A stretch of 64,000 nucleotides of DNA from an uncultured Bryobacteraceae bacterium (GTDB lineage: Bacteria; Acidobacteriota; Terriglobia; Bryobacterales; Bryobacteraceae): positions 124,001 to 188,000 of the forward strand of contig CALDSU010000002.1 of the NCBI GenBank assembly GCA_937924525.1, given 5' to 3'. Shown in pieces: positions 52,743-61,688 of this stretch (position 1 is the first letter of the stretch; each line of letters opens with the position of its first letter). A model generated the notes under the pieces. It made no database searches and was not told the origin of the DNA. It saw only the letters and a list, made by a program, of their open reading frames with translations. The translations under genes were made by a program, and so were the position numbers.

Positions 52743-53765
52743 TCACGGGAACACCAGCGGCGCGATCCGCTCCAGCGCGGCCATGCCGTCGATGTCCCGC
52801 GCCAATTCCGGTAAGGCGCGGATGACGCCGAGGCGCCCGCCGAACTCGCGCTGGACGGCATCGAGCGCTTGCCGGTGCGCCCGGCTCACCGCCCGGTACC
52901 ACTCCAAGGCCTCGCCCGCCAAACCCGGCGCTTCGATCCCCTCCGCCGGCAGATCCCATACGCGGTTCACCAACAGGCCGCCGGCGCGGAACCGCCGCTG
53001 CTCCAGCGCGTGCACAAAGTAGCGGGCGTCGCGCTGCGCTTTTTGCGGCGTGGTGACAATGCGGAACTCGGTGACGGCGGGATCCTTGAGCAGGGCTACC
53101 GTCTTCTCCGCCCGCGCGGCGTAGCCCTCGGCGATCGACACAAAGATCGAATAGAAATCCAGCACCTGCCGCACCAGGTTCGCGCCCAGAATCGACTCGA
53201 CGCGCTGGTAGAAATCGATCGATTTCCGCCCCAAGCTGGCCAGCCCCGAGCCCGCGACGAACTTGTAGGTGCGGCCCACCAGCCGCACCCAGTTCGAACT
53301 CACCAGATCAGCGAAAAACATGGGCTTATCGAGAAACTCCAGCGCATGCCGCGACGGGGCCGTGTCGACGACAAGGTTCTCGAAGCCCCGGCGGGCCAGT
53401 TGGTCGATGCGCTCGACGGCCATCAGCTCCTGCATGCCGACCAGCGAGTCCGCGATCGTCGCGTAGATCGGGTGCCGCAGAATCGGCTGCACCAGCGCGG
53501 CCGGAGCGTACAGGTGCACGGCTTCGTCCAGCGTGGCGCGCACATCGAGCAGCGCCGCCCACAGCTCGCCGGTCGCCGCTGGTTCCAGATCCACCTGCTG
53601 TTCGAGGACCCCCTCGCGCAGGCGCAGCGCCGTTCGCAACCGCAGCGCCGGATCGATGGTCAGCACCAGCGCCTTGTGCCCCGCGCGGGCTTGCGCCAGC
53701 GCGCTCGCCGCCGCCACGGAGGTTTTCCCCACGCCCCCCGTGCCCAGGTACACGGTGATCCTCAT
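52743..53765 (-). CDS. ArsA/GET3-type ATPase, second gene of the pair
   Basis: Soluble SIMIBI-class ATPase of the ArsA (arsenite pump) and Get3 (tail-anchored protein targeting) family. 340 residues with the deviant Walker A GTGGVGKTS at residue 8-16, switch-like ENLVVDTAPSRHALEFLDKP and a helical C-terminal half. The CxxC zinc pair of Get3 and the arsenite cysteines of ArsA are not visible. Its ATG overlaps the stop of the first ArsA gene as ATGA, so the two are made together and probably form a heterodimer. No arsB, arsC or arsR is near, so arsenic efflux is unlikely; the client is unknown. Confidence 0.82.
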   Translation of the reverse strand: MRITVYLGTGGVGKTSVAAASALAQARAGHKALVLTIDPALRLRTALRLREGVLEQQVDLEPAATGELWAALLDVRATLDEAVHLYAPAALVQPILRHPIYATIADSLVGMQELMAVERIDQLARRGFENLVVDTAPSRHALEFLDKPMFFADLVSSNWVRLVGRTYKFVAGSGLASLGRKSIDFYQRVESILGANLVRQVLDFYSIFVSIAEGYAARAEKTVALLKDPAVTEFRIVTTPQKAQRDARYFVHALEQRRFRAGGLLVNRVWDLPAEGIEAPGLAGEALEWYRAVSRAHRQALDAVQREFGGRLGVIRALPELARDIDGMAALERIAPLVFP

Positions 53766-54655
53766 AGCCAGCCGGGCAGCCCGCCGAGCGCCTCGCCGAT
53801 CTGGTGGAGCGCGTCCAGGTCGTTGCGGGAGTAGCGGATCCGCTCCACGCCTACCAGCGGCCGGTCCAGACGCCGCCGCAAGGCGGCGATGCGCTCGCGC
53901 TCCAGCGCGCCGCGGTCAAGGGCGAAACCCAGCGCTCCCTCCCCCTGCGCCGGCAGGCTTTCCCACTCCGCTTCCGACGCCAACGCCAGCGGCGATATCA
54001 GGTTCGCCACCACCCCCCGCGGCCGCAATTGATAACCCGCCGCCAGTTTGTCACACAGCTCCAACGTCTCTTCGATCGCCATCTCCTCCAGGGTGGTCGT
54101 CGGGAACACCGCCACATCCGCCATGTTCGAGAAGAACCGGTGCAACTCCCCGCCCGCGGCCGCCAGCGGCCCGGTGAGAAACGTCTCGAAGTTCCGCGCC
54201 GAGGCGAGCGTGCTCAGGAAATGTCCCGTCGCCGGCGCGTCCCACAGCAGCGCCTCGTAGCTGGGAACCCCCTTGGCCGACCGTTCGGCCAGCGCCTGCA
54301 ACCGCGCCAGGAAGTAGAATTCCTTCAGGCCCGGCGCGACCTCGACGAGGTTCTGATAAATGGAACTATTCAGCACCGCCCGCGCCACCCACTCCACCGG
54401 GAAGTTGCGCTCCACAACCTCTTTGAGGAGTTCCTTCGGATCGATGTGCACCACGAACAGGTTTCGGGCGGCCACCGGATAGTGCGTCGCCAGGCCGTCG
54501 AGTGAAACCGCGATGGCCAGCTCCGGCAACGGATGGGAACTCACCACCAGCACCCGGCGGCCCTGCCCGGCGAGGCGAAGGCCCAAGGCCAAGCTGAGCG
54601 TGGTCTTGCCCACGCCGCCCTTGCCGCAGAAAATAGCCACCTTCGCTTGCGTCAC
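53762..54655 (-). CDS. ArsA/GET3-type ATPase, first gene of the pair
   Basis: 297 residues with Walker A FCGKGGVGKTT (about 9-19) and the DAPATGHFLSTL signature that corresponds to DTAPTGHTLR of ArsA and Get3. It is shorter than its partner and differs enough that each half probably has its own role, as in the two-lobed ArsA of enteric bacteria. GTG at 54655 starts MTQAKVAIF; AGAGAGA in front is a weak ribosome site. The gene diverges from lexA with a 95-bp shared control region. The sequence gives no ligand site. An ATP-driven chaperone or targeting pair is the best guess. Confidence 0.82.
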   Translation of the reverse strand: MTQAKVAIFCGKGGVGKTTLSLALGLRLAGQGRRVLVVSSHPLPELAIAVSLDGLATHYPVAARNLFVVHIDPKELLKEVVERNFPVEWVARAVLNSSIYQNLVEVAPGLKEFYFLARLQALAERSAKGVPSYEALLWDAPATGHFLSTLASARNFETFLTGPLAAAGGELHRFFSNMADVAVFPTTTLEEMAIEETLELCDKLAAGYQLRPRGVVANLISPLALASEAEWESLPAQGEGALGFALDRGALERERIAALRRRLDRPLVGVERIRYSRNDLDALHQIGEALGGLPGWL

Positions 54656-54702
54656 TCTCTCTACGCTAACAGCCCCGCAGGCGGGCCTGCCGGAATTTTC
54701 GC

Positions 54703-54731
54703 TTGATTTTCCCTTTTTATTCGCCAACAAT
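54703..54731 (+). promoter_or_regulatory. Predicted lexA promoter
   Basis: TTGATT (54703-54708) and AACAAT (54726-54731) are 17 bp apart in an AT-rich stretch 20 nt before the lexA ATG. A short GCAGG/CCTGC dyad at 54677-54690 lies between this promoter and the ArsA start and might bind a regulator. I cannot identify a known SOS box. Confidence 0.35.
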
Positions 54732-54750
54732 GGAAGGAGACGAGTTTGCC

Positions 54751-55371
54751 ATGGCAGTTACCCGACGTCAGAAGGAAGTCCTCGACTTCATCGCCCAGTT
54801 CATCGAGCAGCACGGCTACAGCCCCAGCTACGAGGAAATCGCGCAGGGGTTGCAACTGGCCTCGCTGGCCACCGTCCACAAACACATCTCCACGCTGGAA
54901 GCCAAGCAATACCTGAAGCGCGGATTCAACCAGAGCCGGTCGCTGGACCTGGGAGCGAAGTATTTCCAGGAAGTCCGGCGGGTGCGGACCGAACCGGCGG
55001 GCGTGCCGCTGGTGGGCCGGATCGCGGCGGGCGCGCCGGTGGAAGCCATCGAACAGCGGGAAGCGCTGCGCTTCGGCGATTTCACCGACAACCCCAACGT
55101 CTTCGCCCTGGAAGTGCGGGGCGACTCGATGATCGACGATCACATCTGCGACGGCGACCTGGCCCTGATCGAAAGGACCTCCACCGCCCGCGACGGAGAA
55201 ACCGTGGTGGCCCTGGTGCGCGGCGCGGAAGCGACGTTGAAGCGCTTCTACCGAGAGGGAGATATGGTCAGACTGCAGCCGGCCAATGCGGCGCTCGAAC
55301 CCATCGTCGTTCCCGCCGCCGACGTGGCGGTGCAGGGCAGACTGCTCGCCGTGCTGCGGCGTTACCGGTAG
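54751..55371 (+). CDS. lexA: LexA repressor (SOS response)
   Basis: Represses DNA damage genes until RecA filaments trigger self-cleavage. 206 residues: winged helix at 1-65 (TRRQKEVLDFIAQFIEQHGY, TVHKHISTLE), a linker, and an S24 peptidase domain. The cleavage site is A93-G94 in GRIAAGAP; the catalytic dyad is S126 in GDSMIDD and K164 in ATLKRFYR. ATG at 54751 follows AAGGAG by 12 nt. The recognition helix differs from that of E. coli, so its operator is probably not the enteric CTGT-N8-ACAG box. It is divergent from the ArsA pair, which may share its regulation. Confidence 0.95.
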   Translation: MAVTRRQKEVLDFIAQFIEQHGYSPSYEEIAQGLQLASLATVHKHISTLEAKQYLKRGFNQSRSLDLGAKYFQEVRRVRTEPAGVPLVGRIAAGAPVEAIEQREALRFGDFTDNPNVFALEVRGDSMIDDHICDGDLALIERTSTARDGETVVALVRGAEATLKRFYREGDMVRLQPANAALEPIVVPAADVAVQGRLLAVLRRYR

Positions 55372-55484
55372 GGGGCCAGCATGCGCACCAGCGGAGCCTG
55401 CGTGCGGTAAGTCTGCGGCTTGCCCCCGGCGACGCCGATTTCCGGCCGGCGCGCCCGGTTGAAAAGCGCCGCGGCGCCGCTATC

Positions 55485-56261
55485 ATGGGAGGCGCGGTGG
55501 CTGCCTTGAAGCTCGACTACGACAAGCTCGCGGGAACCTACCAGACGCGCTACCAGCCGAAGCCTCTGCACGGGGTCGCCGAGGCGCTCCGCGCGTTGGC
55601 CGGGCGCGGACCAGCCCGCAGGATCCTGGAGGTGGGTTGCGGGACGGGACATTGGCTGCGCGGCTGGCCGGAATCCGTCTGGGCGGTGGGGTTGGACCGT
55701 TCCCTGGGGATGCTCGCACAGGCCCCGGCAGCATCTCCGCGCGTGCAAGGCGACGCAAACCGGTTGCCTTTCGCGGCAGCCAGGTTTGACTTGCTTTACG
55801 TGGTGAACGCGCTGCACCACTTCGATGATCCGCGCGCCTTCGTGCGCGAGGCGGCCGGCGCGATCGCCCCCGGCGGAATCCTAGCCATCGTCACCCTGGA
55901 GCCGCGCCAACTGCGTCACCGCTGGTATCTTTACGACTACTTCCCCGGCGTGTGGGAGATGGACCTGGCCCGGTTTCCCGCGCTTGCGGACATCGCCGAC
56001 TGGATGGCGCAGGACGGCCTGACCGCCGTGGAGCGCCGCGTCGTGGAGCGGATCACGGACCACCGGCGCGGCCGCGGTATCTTCGACAGTCCTTTTCTCG
56101 CCAAAGAAGCCTGCTCCCAGTTCGCGCTCTTGTCGTGGGAAGCGTACCGGGAAGGGCTGCGCGGGATCGAGGCGGCCTGCCAGGCGGCCGAAGACGCCGA
56201 CCGAGAGATCGTCTTCCCCACCGAACTGGCGCTGCACCTGGTGAGCGCGGCAAAACCATGA
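55485..56261 (+). CDS. SAM-dependent methyltransferase (Methyltransf_11 type)
   Basis: 258 residues. Class I Rossmann methyltransferase with motif I RILEVGCGTGHWL, acidic VGLDRSLGML, GDANRLPF, VVNALHHFDDP and APGGILAIVTLEP. The C-terminal half is aromatic-rich (WYLYDYFPGVWEMDLARF) and probably forms a lid over the substrate. ATG at 55485 is given; GTG at 55497 with GGGAGG directly upstream may be the real start, because a TATCAT box overlaps the ATG. Its stop overlaps the next gene as ATGA. Substrate unknown; the C-terminal region is not that of the UbiE or COQ5 families. Confidence 0.82.
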   Translation: MGGAVAALKLDYDKLAGTYQTRYQPKPLHGVAEALRALAGRGPARRILEVGCGTGHWLRGWPESVWAVGLDRSLGMLAQAPAASPRVQGDANRLPFAAARFDLLYVVNALHHFDDPRAFVREAAGAIAPGGILAIVTLEPRQLRHRWYLYDYFPGVWEMDLARFPALADIADWMAQDGLTAVERRVVERITDHRRGRGIFDSPFLAKEACSQFALLSWEAYREGLRGIEAACQAAEDADREIVFPTELALHLVSAAKP

Positions 56262-56914
56262 ACAGCCCGGCGCCGTTCCCTCGCGTCGCCCGCGGCGACC
56301 GCACGCTCATCCAGATTGTCGACGCGGCCATGGCCGAAGCGGTGCGCAGAAGTGGGCCGTGGATCGCCTGCCGGCAAGGGTGCACGCCATGTTGCATCGG
56401 GCCGTTCCCCATTACGCAATTGGACGCGCTTCGCCTCCGCGCGGGATGGCGGGAACTGGCCGCGCGCGACCCTGCGCGGGCTGACGAGGTGCGGCGTCGC
56501 GCCGGACGCTTCCTGGCGCGCTTTGCCGCCGAGTTTCCCGGTGATCCCGCCTCGGGCATCCTCGACGAATCCGAACAGGCCGAGGGGCGGTTCGCCGCTT
56601 TCGCCGAGGACGAACCCTGCCCGGCGCTGGACCCGGCGGCGGGCGTCTGCGACCTCTATGAGGCCCGTCCGTTAACTTGCCGCACCTTTGGCCCGGCGGT
56701 GCGCCTGGGCGGCGAAGCCGTGGGCGTTTGCGAGCTGTGCTATCAGGGCGCGACGGAGGAAGAAATTGCCGCCTGCGAAGTCGATCCCGATCCCGATGAC
56801 CTGGAAGGAGCTTTGCTCGCGGAACTGGCCGAGGAGGGCGGTCCGAGCGGACAGACCATCGTCGCTTTTGCGCTGCTGGAGGAGCGCCCTAGCCGCGGCG
56901 GCGGCGAGTCCTGA
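56258..56914 (+). CDS. YkgJ-family cysteine-cluster protein
   Basis: 218 residues with the CxxxCxxCC cluster ACRQGCTPCCIGPFPIT and a later CPALDPAAGVCDLYEARPLTC segment, the signature of the UPF0153/YkgJ family. These proteins are thought to bind zinc or an iron-sulphur centre, but none has an agreed function. The C-terminus is rich in acidic residues. The ATG overlaps the stop of the methyltransferase by 4 nt, so the two are translated together, which suggests a common pathway. A 40-bp gap separates it from the next gene on the same strand. Confidence 0.82.
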   Translation: MNSPAPFPRVARGDRTLIQIVDAAMAEAVRRSGPWIACRQGCTPCCIGPFPITQLDALRLRAGWRELAARDPARADEVRRRAGRFLARFAAEFPGDPASGILDESEQAEGRFAAFAEDEPCPALDPAAGVCDLYEARPLTCRTFGPAVRLGGEAVGVCELCYQGATEEEIAACEVDPDPDDLEGALLAELAEEGGPSGQTIVAFALLEERPSRGGGES

Positions 56915-56954
56915 GTTTCCCGGCAGCGCGGTATGCGACAATCCGGGAAACTCC

Positions 56955-57923
56955 ATGCGTAGCTCCATCGTTGACGCGCGCAACCGCGGCGGAGAATACC
57001 TGGCCGCCGGCGTGCGTCAGCGCTTCACCAAACTGGTCGCGGCAGTTCACGAATACTACAAGCTTCCCGCGGCGCTGCTGGTGTGCGGGCACACGGCGGA
57101 AGCGGCCGCGCTGGTGGACTGGATTCGCGATCACGGCCTCACCCCGGACGGCGACTTCGGCCCGCGGCCCCCGCAGGCCACCGGCTACTACCACACCTAT
57201 TTCAATGCCTGGCTCATTCAAGGCGCCCATCGCCTGGGAGCGTTTGACCTGTCCCAGACGGGCGCCAGCTTTCTGCTGCGCTCCTGGGATGGCGACAGCG
57301 GCGGGTTCTTCTCCAGCGTGACGGAGACCGCGCCGGAAACCTTGGAAGACCTCTGGATCACGTGTGGCGCCGCGCTGGCGCTCCTGTATACCGGCCACTT
57401 GGTGGAAGCGCGCGGCGCGGGCGGATGGCTGGAACGCCTCCTGCTGCTCCAGCCCAACTACCCTCGGCAGATGTTCACGGTGTACAGCCGCGCGCGGGGA
57501 CTGCACACCAGCTATCCGCCGGAGGAGGAAACCCGCTATGTCCTGCACCCGGACCGCGAGGGCGATGAGTTCTTTTTCAACCCTGGCATCGCCGGCGGCT
57601 TTCTCGCAAGTCTGTATTGCGCGACGGGCGAGCGGCGGTGGCTTTCGTTGGCGGAGCAATACCTGCGCCCCGTCGAGCTGGCCAGCGACGCGCAGTGGCG
57701 TTCGCTCCGCGCGGGCAAGGTGGGTTGGGCCGCGGCGCAGCTTTACCGGCTGACCCGCTTGGGACGATACCGGGACGTCGCCGAAAGGGTAGCCGCGCAC
57801 CTGATCGCCCAACAGGCGGAAGACGGCGCCTGGAGGCCGGACTTCATGAGCTGGAATGACGCCACCGCCGAGATGGTGGTCTGGCTGGACGAAATCGCTC
57901 AGGCGCTGTCACGCCCGCGGTAG
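56955..57923 (+). CDS. Alpha/alpha-barrel-like protein of unknown function
   Basis: 322 residues without signal peptide or membrane segment. Repeated helix pairs with the patterns GASFLLRSWDGDSGGFFSS, AGGFLASLYCATGERRWLSLA and AAQLYRLTRLGRYRDVAERV are like those of (alpha/alpha)6 barrels such as terpenoid cyclases, mannose epimerases or thioredoxin-linked YyaL proteins. GDSGGFF and HTSYPPEEETRY may be active-site loops. No exact family is recognised. It follows the methyltransferase and YkgJ genes in the same direction and may belong to their operon. Hydrolase, epimerase or cyclase are all possible. Confidence 0.6.
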   Translation: MRSSIVDARNRGGEYLAAGVRQRFTKLVAAVHEYYKLPAALLVCGHTAEAAALVDWIRDHGLTPDGDFGPRPPQATGYYHTYFNAWLIQGAHRLGAFDLSQTGASFLLRSWDGDSGGFFSSVTETAPETLEDLWITCGAALALLYTGHLVEARGAGGWLERLLLLQPNYPRQMFTVYSRARGLHTSYPPEEETRYVLHPDREGDEFFFNPGIAGGFLASLYCATGERRWLSLAEQYLRPVELASDAQWRSLRAGKVGWAAAQLYRLTRLGRYRDVAERVAAHLIAQQAEDGAWRPDFMSWNDATAEMVVWLDEIAQALSRPR

Positions 57924-57983
57924 CGCCCCCCACCCTTTTCCCCGCCGGCCGTTAGTGGTAGCGTACTCCAAGGACCGCGCCCT

Positions 57984-58454
57984 ATGAAGAACCATCTGGC
58001 CGACATTGCGGCGTTCTTGCGATTGAAGCGCATTGCGCTGGTGGGCGTGTCCCGCCAGGAGCGGGACTTTAGCCGGGTGCTGTGGAAGGACCTGCGTGAG
58101 CGGGGCTACGACGTGGTGCCGGTGAATCCGCAGGCCGAGGAAATCGACGGACAGCGCTGTTTTGAGCGGATCGGGGCGGTCCAACCTCCCGCGGAGGGCG
58201 CCTTGATCATGACGCCGCACGACCGGATGGCGGCGGTCATGCGCGAGTGCCTTCAGGCTGGCGTCCGCAACATCTGGTTGTACAAGGGCGCGGTCGGGTC
58301 GATGGACGCTGAGGCCGTGGCCAGCGCCCGCGCGGAAGGCGCCCTGGTGGTCGCCGGCGAATGCCCCTTTATGTTCCTGCCGGACGCCTCCTGGTATCAC
58401 GGCGTGCACGCTTTTGTCTGCAAGCTTTGTGGGGTCTACCCGGAAGCCGGTTGA
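57984..58454 (+). CDS. CoA-binding domain protein (CoA_binding_2)
   Basis: 156 residues forming one Rossmann-like CoA-binding domain, as in succinyl-CoA synthetase alpha but without the ligase half. Motifs: LKRIALVGVSRQERDFSRVLW, GYDVVPVNPQAEEIDGQRCF, and NIWLYKGAVGSMDAEAV. A C-terminal GECPFMFLPDASWYHGVHAFVCK has two cysteines, which in relatives form disulphides with CoA in storage or stress. Relatives are seen in nearly all bacteria, and the function is not fixed. A YVTN protein starts 30 bp after it. Confidence 0.87.
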   Translation: MKNHLADIAAFLRLKRIALVGVSRQERDFSRVLWKDLRERGYDVVPVNPQAEEIDGQRCFERIGAVQPPAEGALIMTPHDRMAAVMRECLQAGVRNIWLYKGAVGSMDAEAVASARAEGALVVAGECPFMFLPDASWYHGVHAFVCKLCGVYPEAG

Positions 58455-58484
58455 CGGGAACCCCCGCGGGCCAGAAGAATCCAG

Positions 58485-59462
58485 ATGCGGTTGCTCACCA
58501 TGTCGCTCCTCGCCATGCTTGCTTCTGCGGCGGGCGCTGCGGAACCCGCGTTCCTGATCGTGGAAAAAGTAGCCAGCGCGGTGGGTTTTTATGCGGCGGA
58601 CGGGCGACGTTTGACCGGTTTTCCAGTGGGCAAGACTCCGCATGAGGTCGTCCGGTCCCCGGACGGCCGGCTGGCCTACGTCTCCGACAACGGCATTCTT
58701 TGGATGACCGATCCGGGTCAGGGCGGGAATACGATCTCCGTCGTCGACCTGCGGGCGCGCCGGAGCGCCGGGGTGATCGAGTTGGGCGCTTACCGCCGGC
58801 CGCACGGCATGGATGTGGATCCCCGCACCGGGCGCCTGGTGTGCACCATCGAGAATCCGGACGGCTTGCTCCTGATCGATCCGGCCGCCCGGCGCGTGCT
58901 GCGCAAGTACGATGTGCAGGGCAAAGCTCCGCATATGGTGGTGCTCGGACCGGGAGCCGAATACGCCTATGTCAGCAACACGGGGACTCACACCGTCGCG
59001 GCGGTGCACCTGGCTTCGGGCCGAGTGAAGTTGATCCCCACGGATGAGGGTCCTCAGGGCGGCGTCCTGTCGCGGGACGGGACGCGTATCTACCTGACCA
59101 ACGGGAAGGGCCATTCGATTTCGATCATCGACACGGCCCGGCACGAGCGCGTCGGAGTGATCCGAACCGGCCAGGGGCCCAATCGGATCGCGCTGACGCC
59201 GGACGGCGGGACGCTGGTCTATTCGCTGGGTGAGGGCAAGGGCGTAGGCTTCGCCGACGTTGCCCGCGGCCGGGAAACGCTCCAGCTTGGCATCGGCGGG
59301 CGCGCCATGTCGCTCTCGCTGTCGCGGGACGGGCGTTGGGCCTACGTGGGCGTGCAAGATCAGGACCAGGTTGTCGTCATTGCGGTGCCGGAGCGCAAGG
59401 TCGCCAGGGTGATCCAGACGCCGAAGGGCGCGGGCCCCGATCCGGTGCTGCCCCTCGATTGA
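58485..59462 (+). CDS. Secreted YVTN/YncE-like beta-propeller protein
   Basis: 325 residues with a signal peptide ending AAGAA. Repeats of the type PDGRLAYVSDN, YAYVSNTGTHTVAAVHLASG, RIYLTNGKGHSISIIDTA and GRWAYVGVQDQDQVVVIAV are YVTN-family blades, about seven in all, forming a beta-propeller. The family binds small molecules, DNA or protein partners in the periplasm. pgm starts 25 bp downstream; no functional link is evident. Similar proteins are numerous in Acidobacteria. Confidence 0.85.
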   Translation: MRLLTMSLLAMLASAAGAAEPAFLIVEKVASAVGFYAADGRRLTGFPVGKTPHEVVRSPDGRLAYVSDNGILWMTDPGQGGNTISVVDLRARRSAGVIELGAYRRPHGMDVDPRTGRLVCTIENPDGLLLIDPAARRVLRKYDVQGKAPHMVVLGPGAEYAYVSNTGTHTVAAVHLASGRVKLIPTDEGPQGGVLSRDGTRIYLTNGKGHSISIIDTARHERVGVIRTGQGPNRIALTPDGGTLVYSLGEGKGVGFADVARGRETLQLGIGGRAMSLSLSRDGRWAYVGVQDQDQVVVIAVPERKVARVIQTPKGAGPDPVLPLD

Positions 59463-59486
59463 GCCAGTCTCGATACACTCAAAAGG

Positions 59487-61127
59487 ATGACCATGCATGG
59501 ACGCGCCGGCAGGCCGGCCGACCCTTCGTCGCTTGTCAACATCCCGAAGCTGATCACCGCGTATTTCACCGAGAAACCCGATCCCGCCGAACGCGCCCAG
59601 CGGGTGGCGTTCGGCACCTCCGGACATCGCGGTTCCGCCCTGGCCGGCGCGTTCAACGAGGCGCACATTCTGGCCATCACCCAGGCCATTTGTGAATACC
59701 GCCGGGCGCAAGGCGTCAGCGGTCCGTTGTTCCTCGGCATGGACACGCACGCCCTGTCTCAGCCGGCGTTCGCCACCGCGCTCGAGGTGCTGATCGGCAA
59801 CGGCGTGGCAACCATGGTGGATGAGGAGGGCGGTTACACGCCGACGCCCGCCGTTTCGCACGCCATCCTGACCTACAATCGCGGACGCACCGAGGGACTT
59901 GCCGACGGCATTGTGATCACGCCGTCGCATAATCCGCCCGAGGATGGCGGATTCAAGTACAACCCGCCCCACGGAGGTCCGGCGGACACGGCGGCGACCA
60001 AGTGGATTGAAGACCGCGCCAATGCGTTGCTGTCCGCCGGACTGCGCGGCGTCGAGCGCGTCTCGTATGCGCGCGCGCGCCAGGGCGCCCAGCCCTACGA
60101 TTACGCCGGCGCCTACGTCGAGGACCTGGCGCAGGTGGTGGACGTGGGCGCCATCCGCGGACTGCGGCTTGGGGTGGATCCGCTGGGCGGCGCGGGCGTC
60201 GCCTTCTGGCCGCGCATTCGCGACCGCTACGGACTGAACCTGACGATCGTCAACGAACACGTGGACCCCACCTTCCGTTTCATGTCCGCGGACTGGGACG
60301 GCAAGCTCCGCATGGACTGCTCCTCGCCGTACGCGATGGCGGGGCTGATTTCCCTGAAGGATCACTTCGACGTGGCCTTTGCCGCCGACACCGATCACGA
60401 CCGGCACGGCATCGTCGCCCCCAGCGTGGGTCTGTTGAATCCCAATCACTATCTCGCGGTCTGCGTCTGGTATCTGTTCCGTCACCGCCAGGGCTGGCGC
60501 GCTTCCGCCGGCGTGGGCAAGACGCTGGTCTCGAGCAGCCTGATCGACCGGGTGGCGGAGGGCATCGAACGCCGGCTGGTCGAGGTGCCGGTCGGCTTCA
60601 AGTGGTTTGTGAACGGTCTGCTGGATGGCTCGCTGGGCTTCGCGGGCGAAGAGAGCGCAGGCGCCTCATTCCTGCGCCGGGATGGCGTGGTCTGGTCCAC
60701 CGACAAGGACGGGCTGATTGCCGGACTGCTGGCGGCCGAAATGATGGCGCGCACCGGCCGCGATCCCGGCGAACTCTACCAACAGCTCACGGCCAAGTAC
60801 GGTGCGCCCGTCTATCAGCGCACCGATGCGCCCGCGACGCCCGAGCAGAAGGCGGTGCTGAGCAAGCTATCGCCTGCGCAGATCACCGCGACCGAATTGG
60901 CGGGAGAGCCGATTACGGCGATTCTCACCGAAGCCCCGGGCAACGGCGCTCCCATCGGAGGGGTCAAAGTGACCACGCGCAACGGGTGGTTCGCCGCGCG
61001 CCCCTCGGGGACCGAGGACGTGTACAAGATCTACGCGGAGAGCTTTCTGGGCGAGGACCATCTCCGCCTGCTCCAGGGCGAAGCGCGCCTGGTGGTGTCG
61101 CAGGCGTTCGCGGCCGCCGGAGTGTGA
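59487..61127 (+). CDS. pgm: Phosphoglucomutase (alpha-D-glucose-phosphate-specific)
   Basis: Interconverts glucose-1- and glucose-6-phosphate, linking glycolysis with glycogen and cell-envelope sugar nucleotides. 546 residues in four domains: [20 protein letters not shown], the phosphoserine loop [17 protein letters not shown], the Mg loop [10 protein letters not shown], the sugar loop [17 protein letters not shown] and the C-terminal phosphate loop [15 protein letters not shown]. The order and length match the E. coli Pgm type rather than PgcA. TACACT ends 7 nt before the ATG and no spaced Shine-Dalgarno is present; a further ATG lies two codons in. Confidence 0.96.
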   Translation: MTMHGRAGRPADPSSLVNIPKLITAYFTEKPDPAERAQRVAFGTSGHRGSALAGAFNEAHILAITQAICEYRRAQGVSGPLFLGMDTHALSQPAFATALEVLIGNGVATMVDEEGGYTPTPAVSHAILTYNRGRTEGLADGIVITPSHNPPEDGGFKYNPPHGGPADTAATKWIEDRANALLSAGLRGVERVSYARARQGAQPYDYAGAYVEDLAQVVDVGAIRGLRLGVDPLGGAGVAFWPRIRDRYGLNLTIVNEHVDPTFRFMSADWDGKLRMDCSSPYAMAGLISLKDHFDVAFAADTDHDRHGIVAPSVGLLNPNHYLAVCVWYLFRHRQGWRASAGVGKTLVSSSLIDRVAEGIERRLVEVPVGFKWFVNGLLDGSLGFAGEESAGASFLRRDGVVWSTDKDGLIAGLLAAEMMARTGRDPGELYQQLTAKYGAPVYQRTDAPATPEQKAVLSKLSPAQITATELAGEPITAILTEAPGNGAPIGGVKVTTRNGWFAARPSGTEDVYKIYAESFLGEDHLRLLQGEARLVVSQAFAAAGV

Positions 61128-61189
61128 GCGGGAGATCCCGGCCACGAAGATTTCGCCGGCCCTCAGGCCACCCGGATAAGAGCAGCAGG

Positions 61190-61630
61190 CTACGCCGGCG
61201 GCGGGCGCCGCAGGATCTCGCGGATGACGTGGCCAGGGACGTCAGTCAGGCGGCGGTCGACGCCCTTGTGGCGGTAGGTGAGGCGCGCCCGGCGCATGCT
61301 CGACGGCACCGAGCAGCAGGCTGGTGGCCGGATCGCCCGCCGCGGGTCCGGACCCGCGGCCGCGGCGCGTTCCTTCATGGGTGTCCAGCGCCAGCCCCGC
61401 CATGGGCGTCTTCTGGCGCGACGAGTCGCAGGCGCAGCACTCCCGCGCCAGCAGCGGCCGGACGTAGGTCTCGAAAAAGTCGACCCCGGGCGTGGCAGCA
61501 TCCCTCGGCGCGGGCACGGCCAGCGCCAGCGCGATCAGCTGGAGCGCTTGCGCGCCCCGGCGGCCGGCGGCAGGCAGCCGATTCTCTGGCGGCGGGCCGG
61601 GCCGACCGGTTCGCGGCTATGTTTCACCAT
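61190..61630 (-). pseudogene. Relic of a planctomycete-type cytochrome c (PSCyt1) protein
   Basis: Minus-strand remnants: LIALALAVPAP (signal-like), then DFFETYVRPLLARECCACDS, GLALDTHEGTRRG and GSGPAAGDPATSLLLGAVEH, which follow the PSCyt1 pattern of DUF1549/DUF1553 proteins. The haem motif CxxCH reads CCACD, so the axial histidine is lost. A frameshift near 61290 moves the rest (RRLTDVPGHVIREILRR) into another frame. The large DUF1549/1553 part is absent, so the gene is truncated as well as broken. No other gene is seen in 61128-61688. Confidence 0.6.
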
Positions 61631-61688
61631 CTACCAGATCCCCGCCGCGGTCCGGCCATGACGATCTTGCGGCGCCAGGCTGGGCGCG

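Noticed and set aside
52743-54655. Arsenic-resistance operon
   Set aside because: Only ArsA-type ATPases are present; no arsB, arsC, arsR or arsD and no arsenite-binding cysteine motif.
54513-56261. A 582-residue protein spanning the ArsA start, lexA and the methyltransferase
   Set aside because: lexA occupies another frame over the first half; only the last 258 residues are protein-like.
57909-60485. An 858-codon open frame on the minus strand across the CoA-binding, YVTN and pgm genes
   Set aside because: It is antisense to three clear genes. High third-position GC leaves the opposite strand free of stops, and the translation has no family motif.
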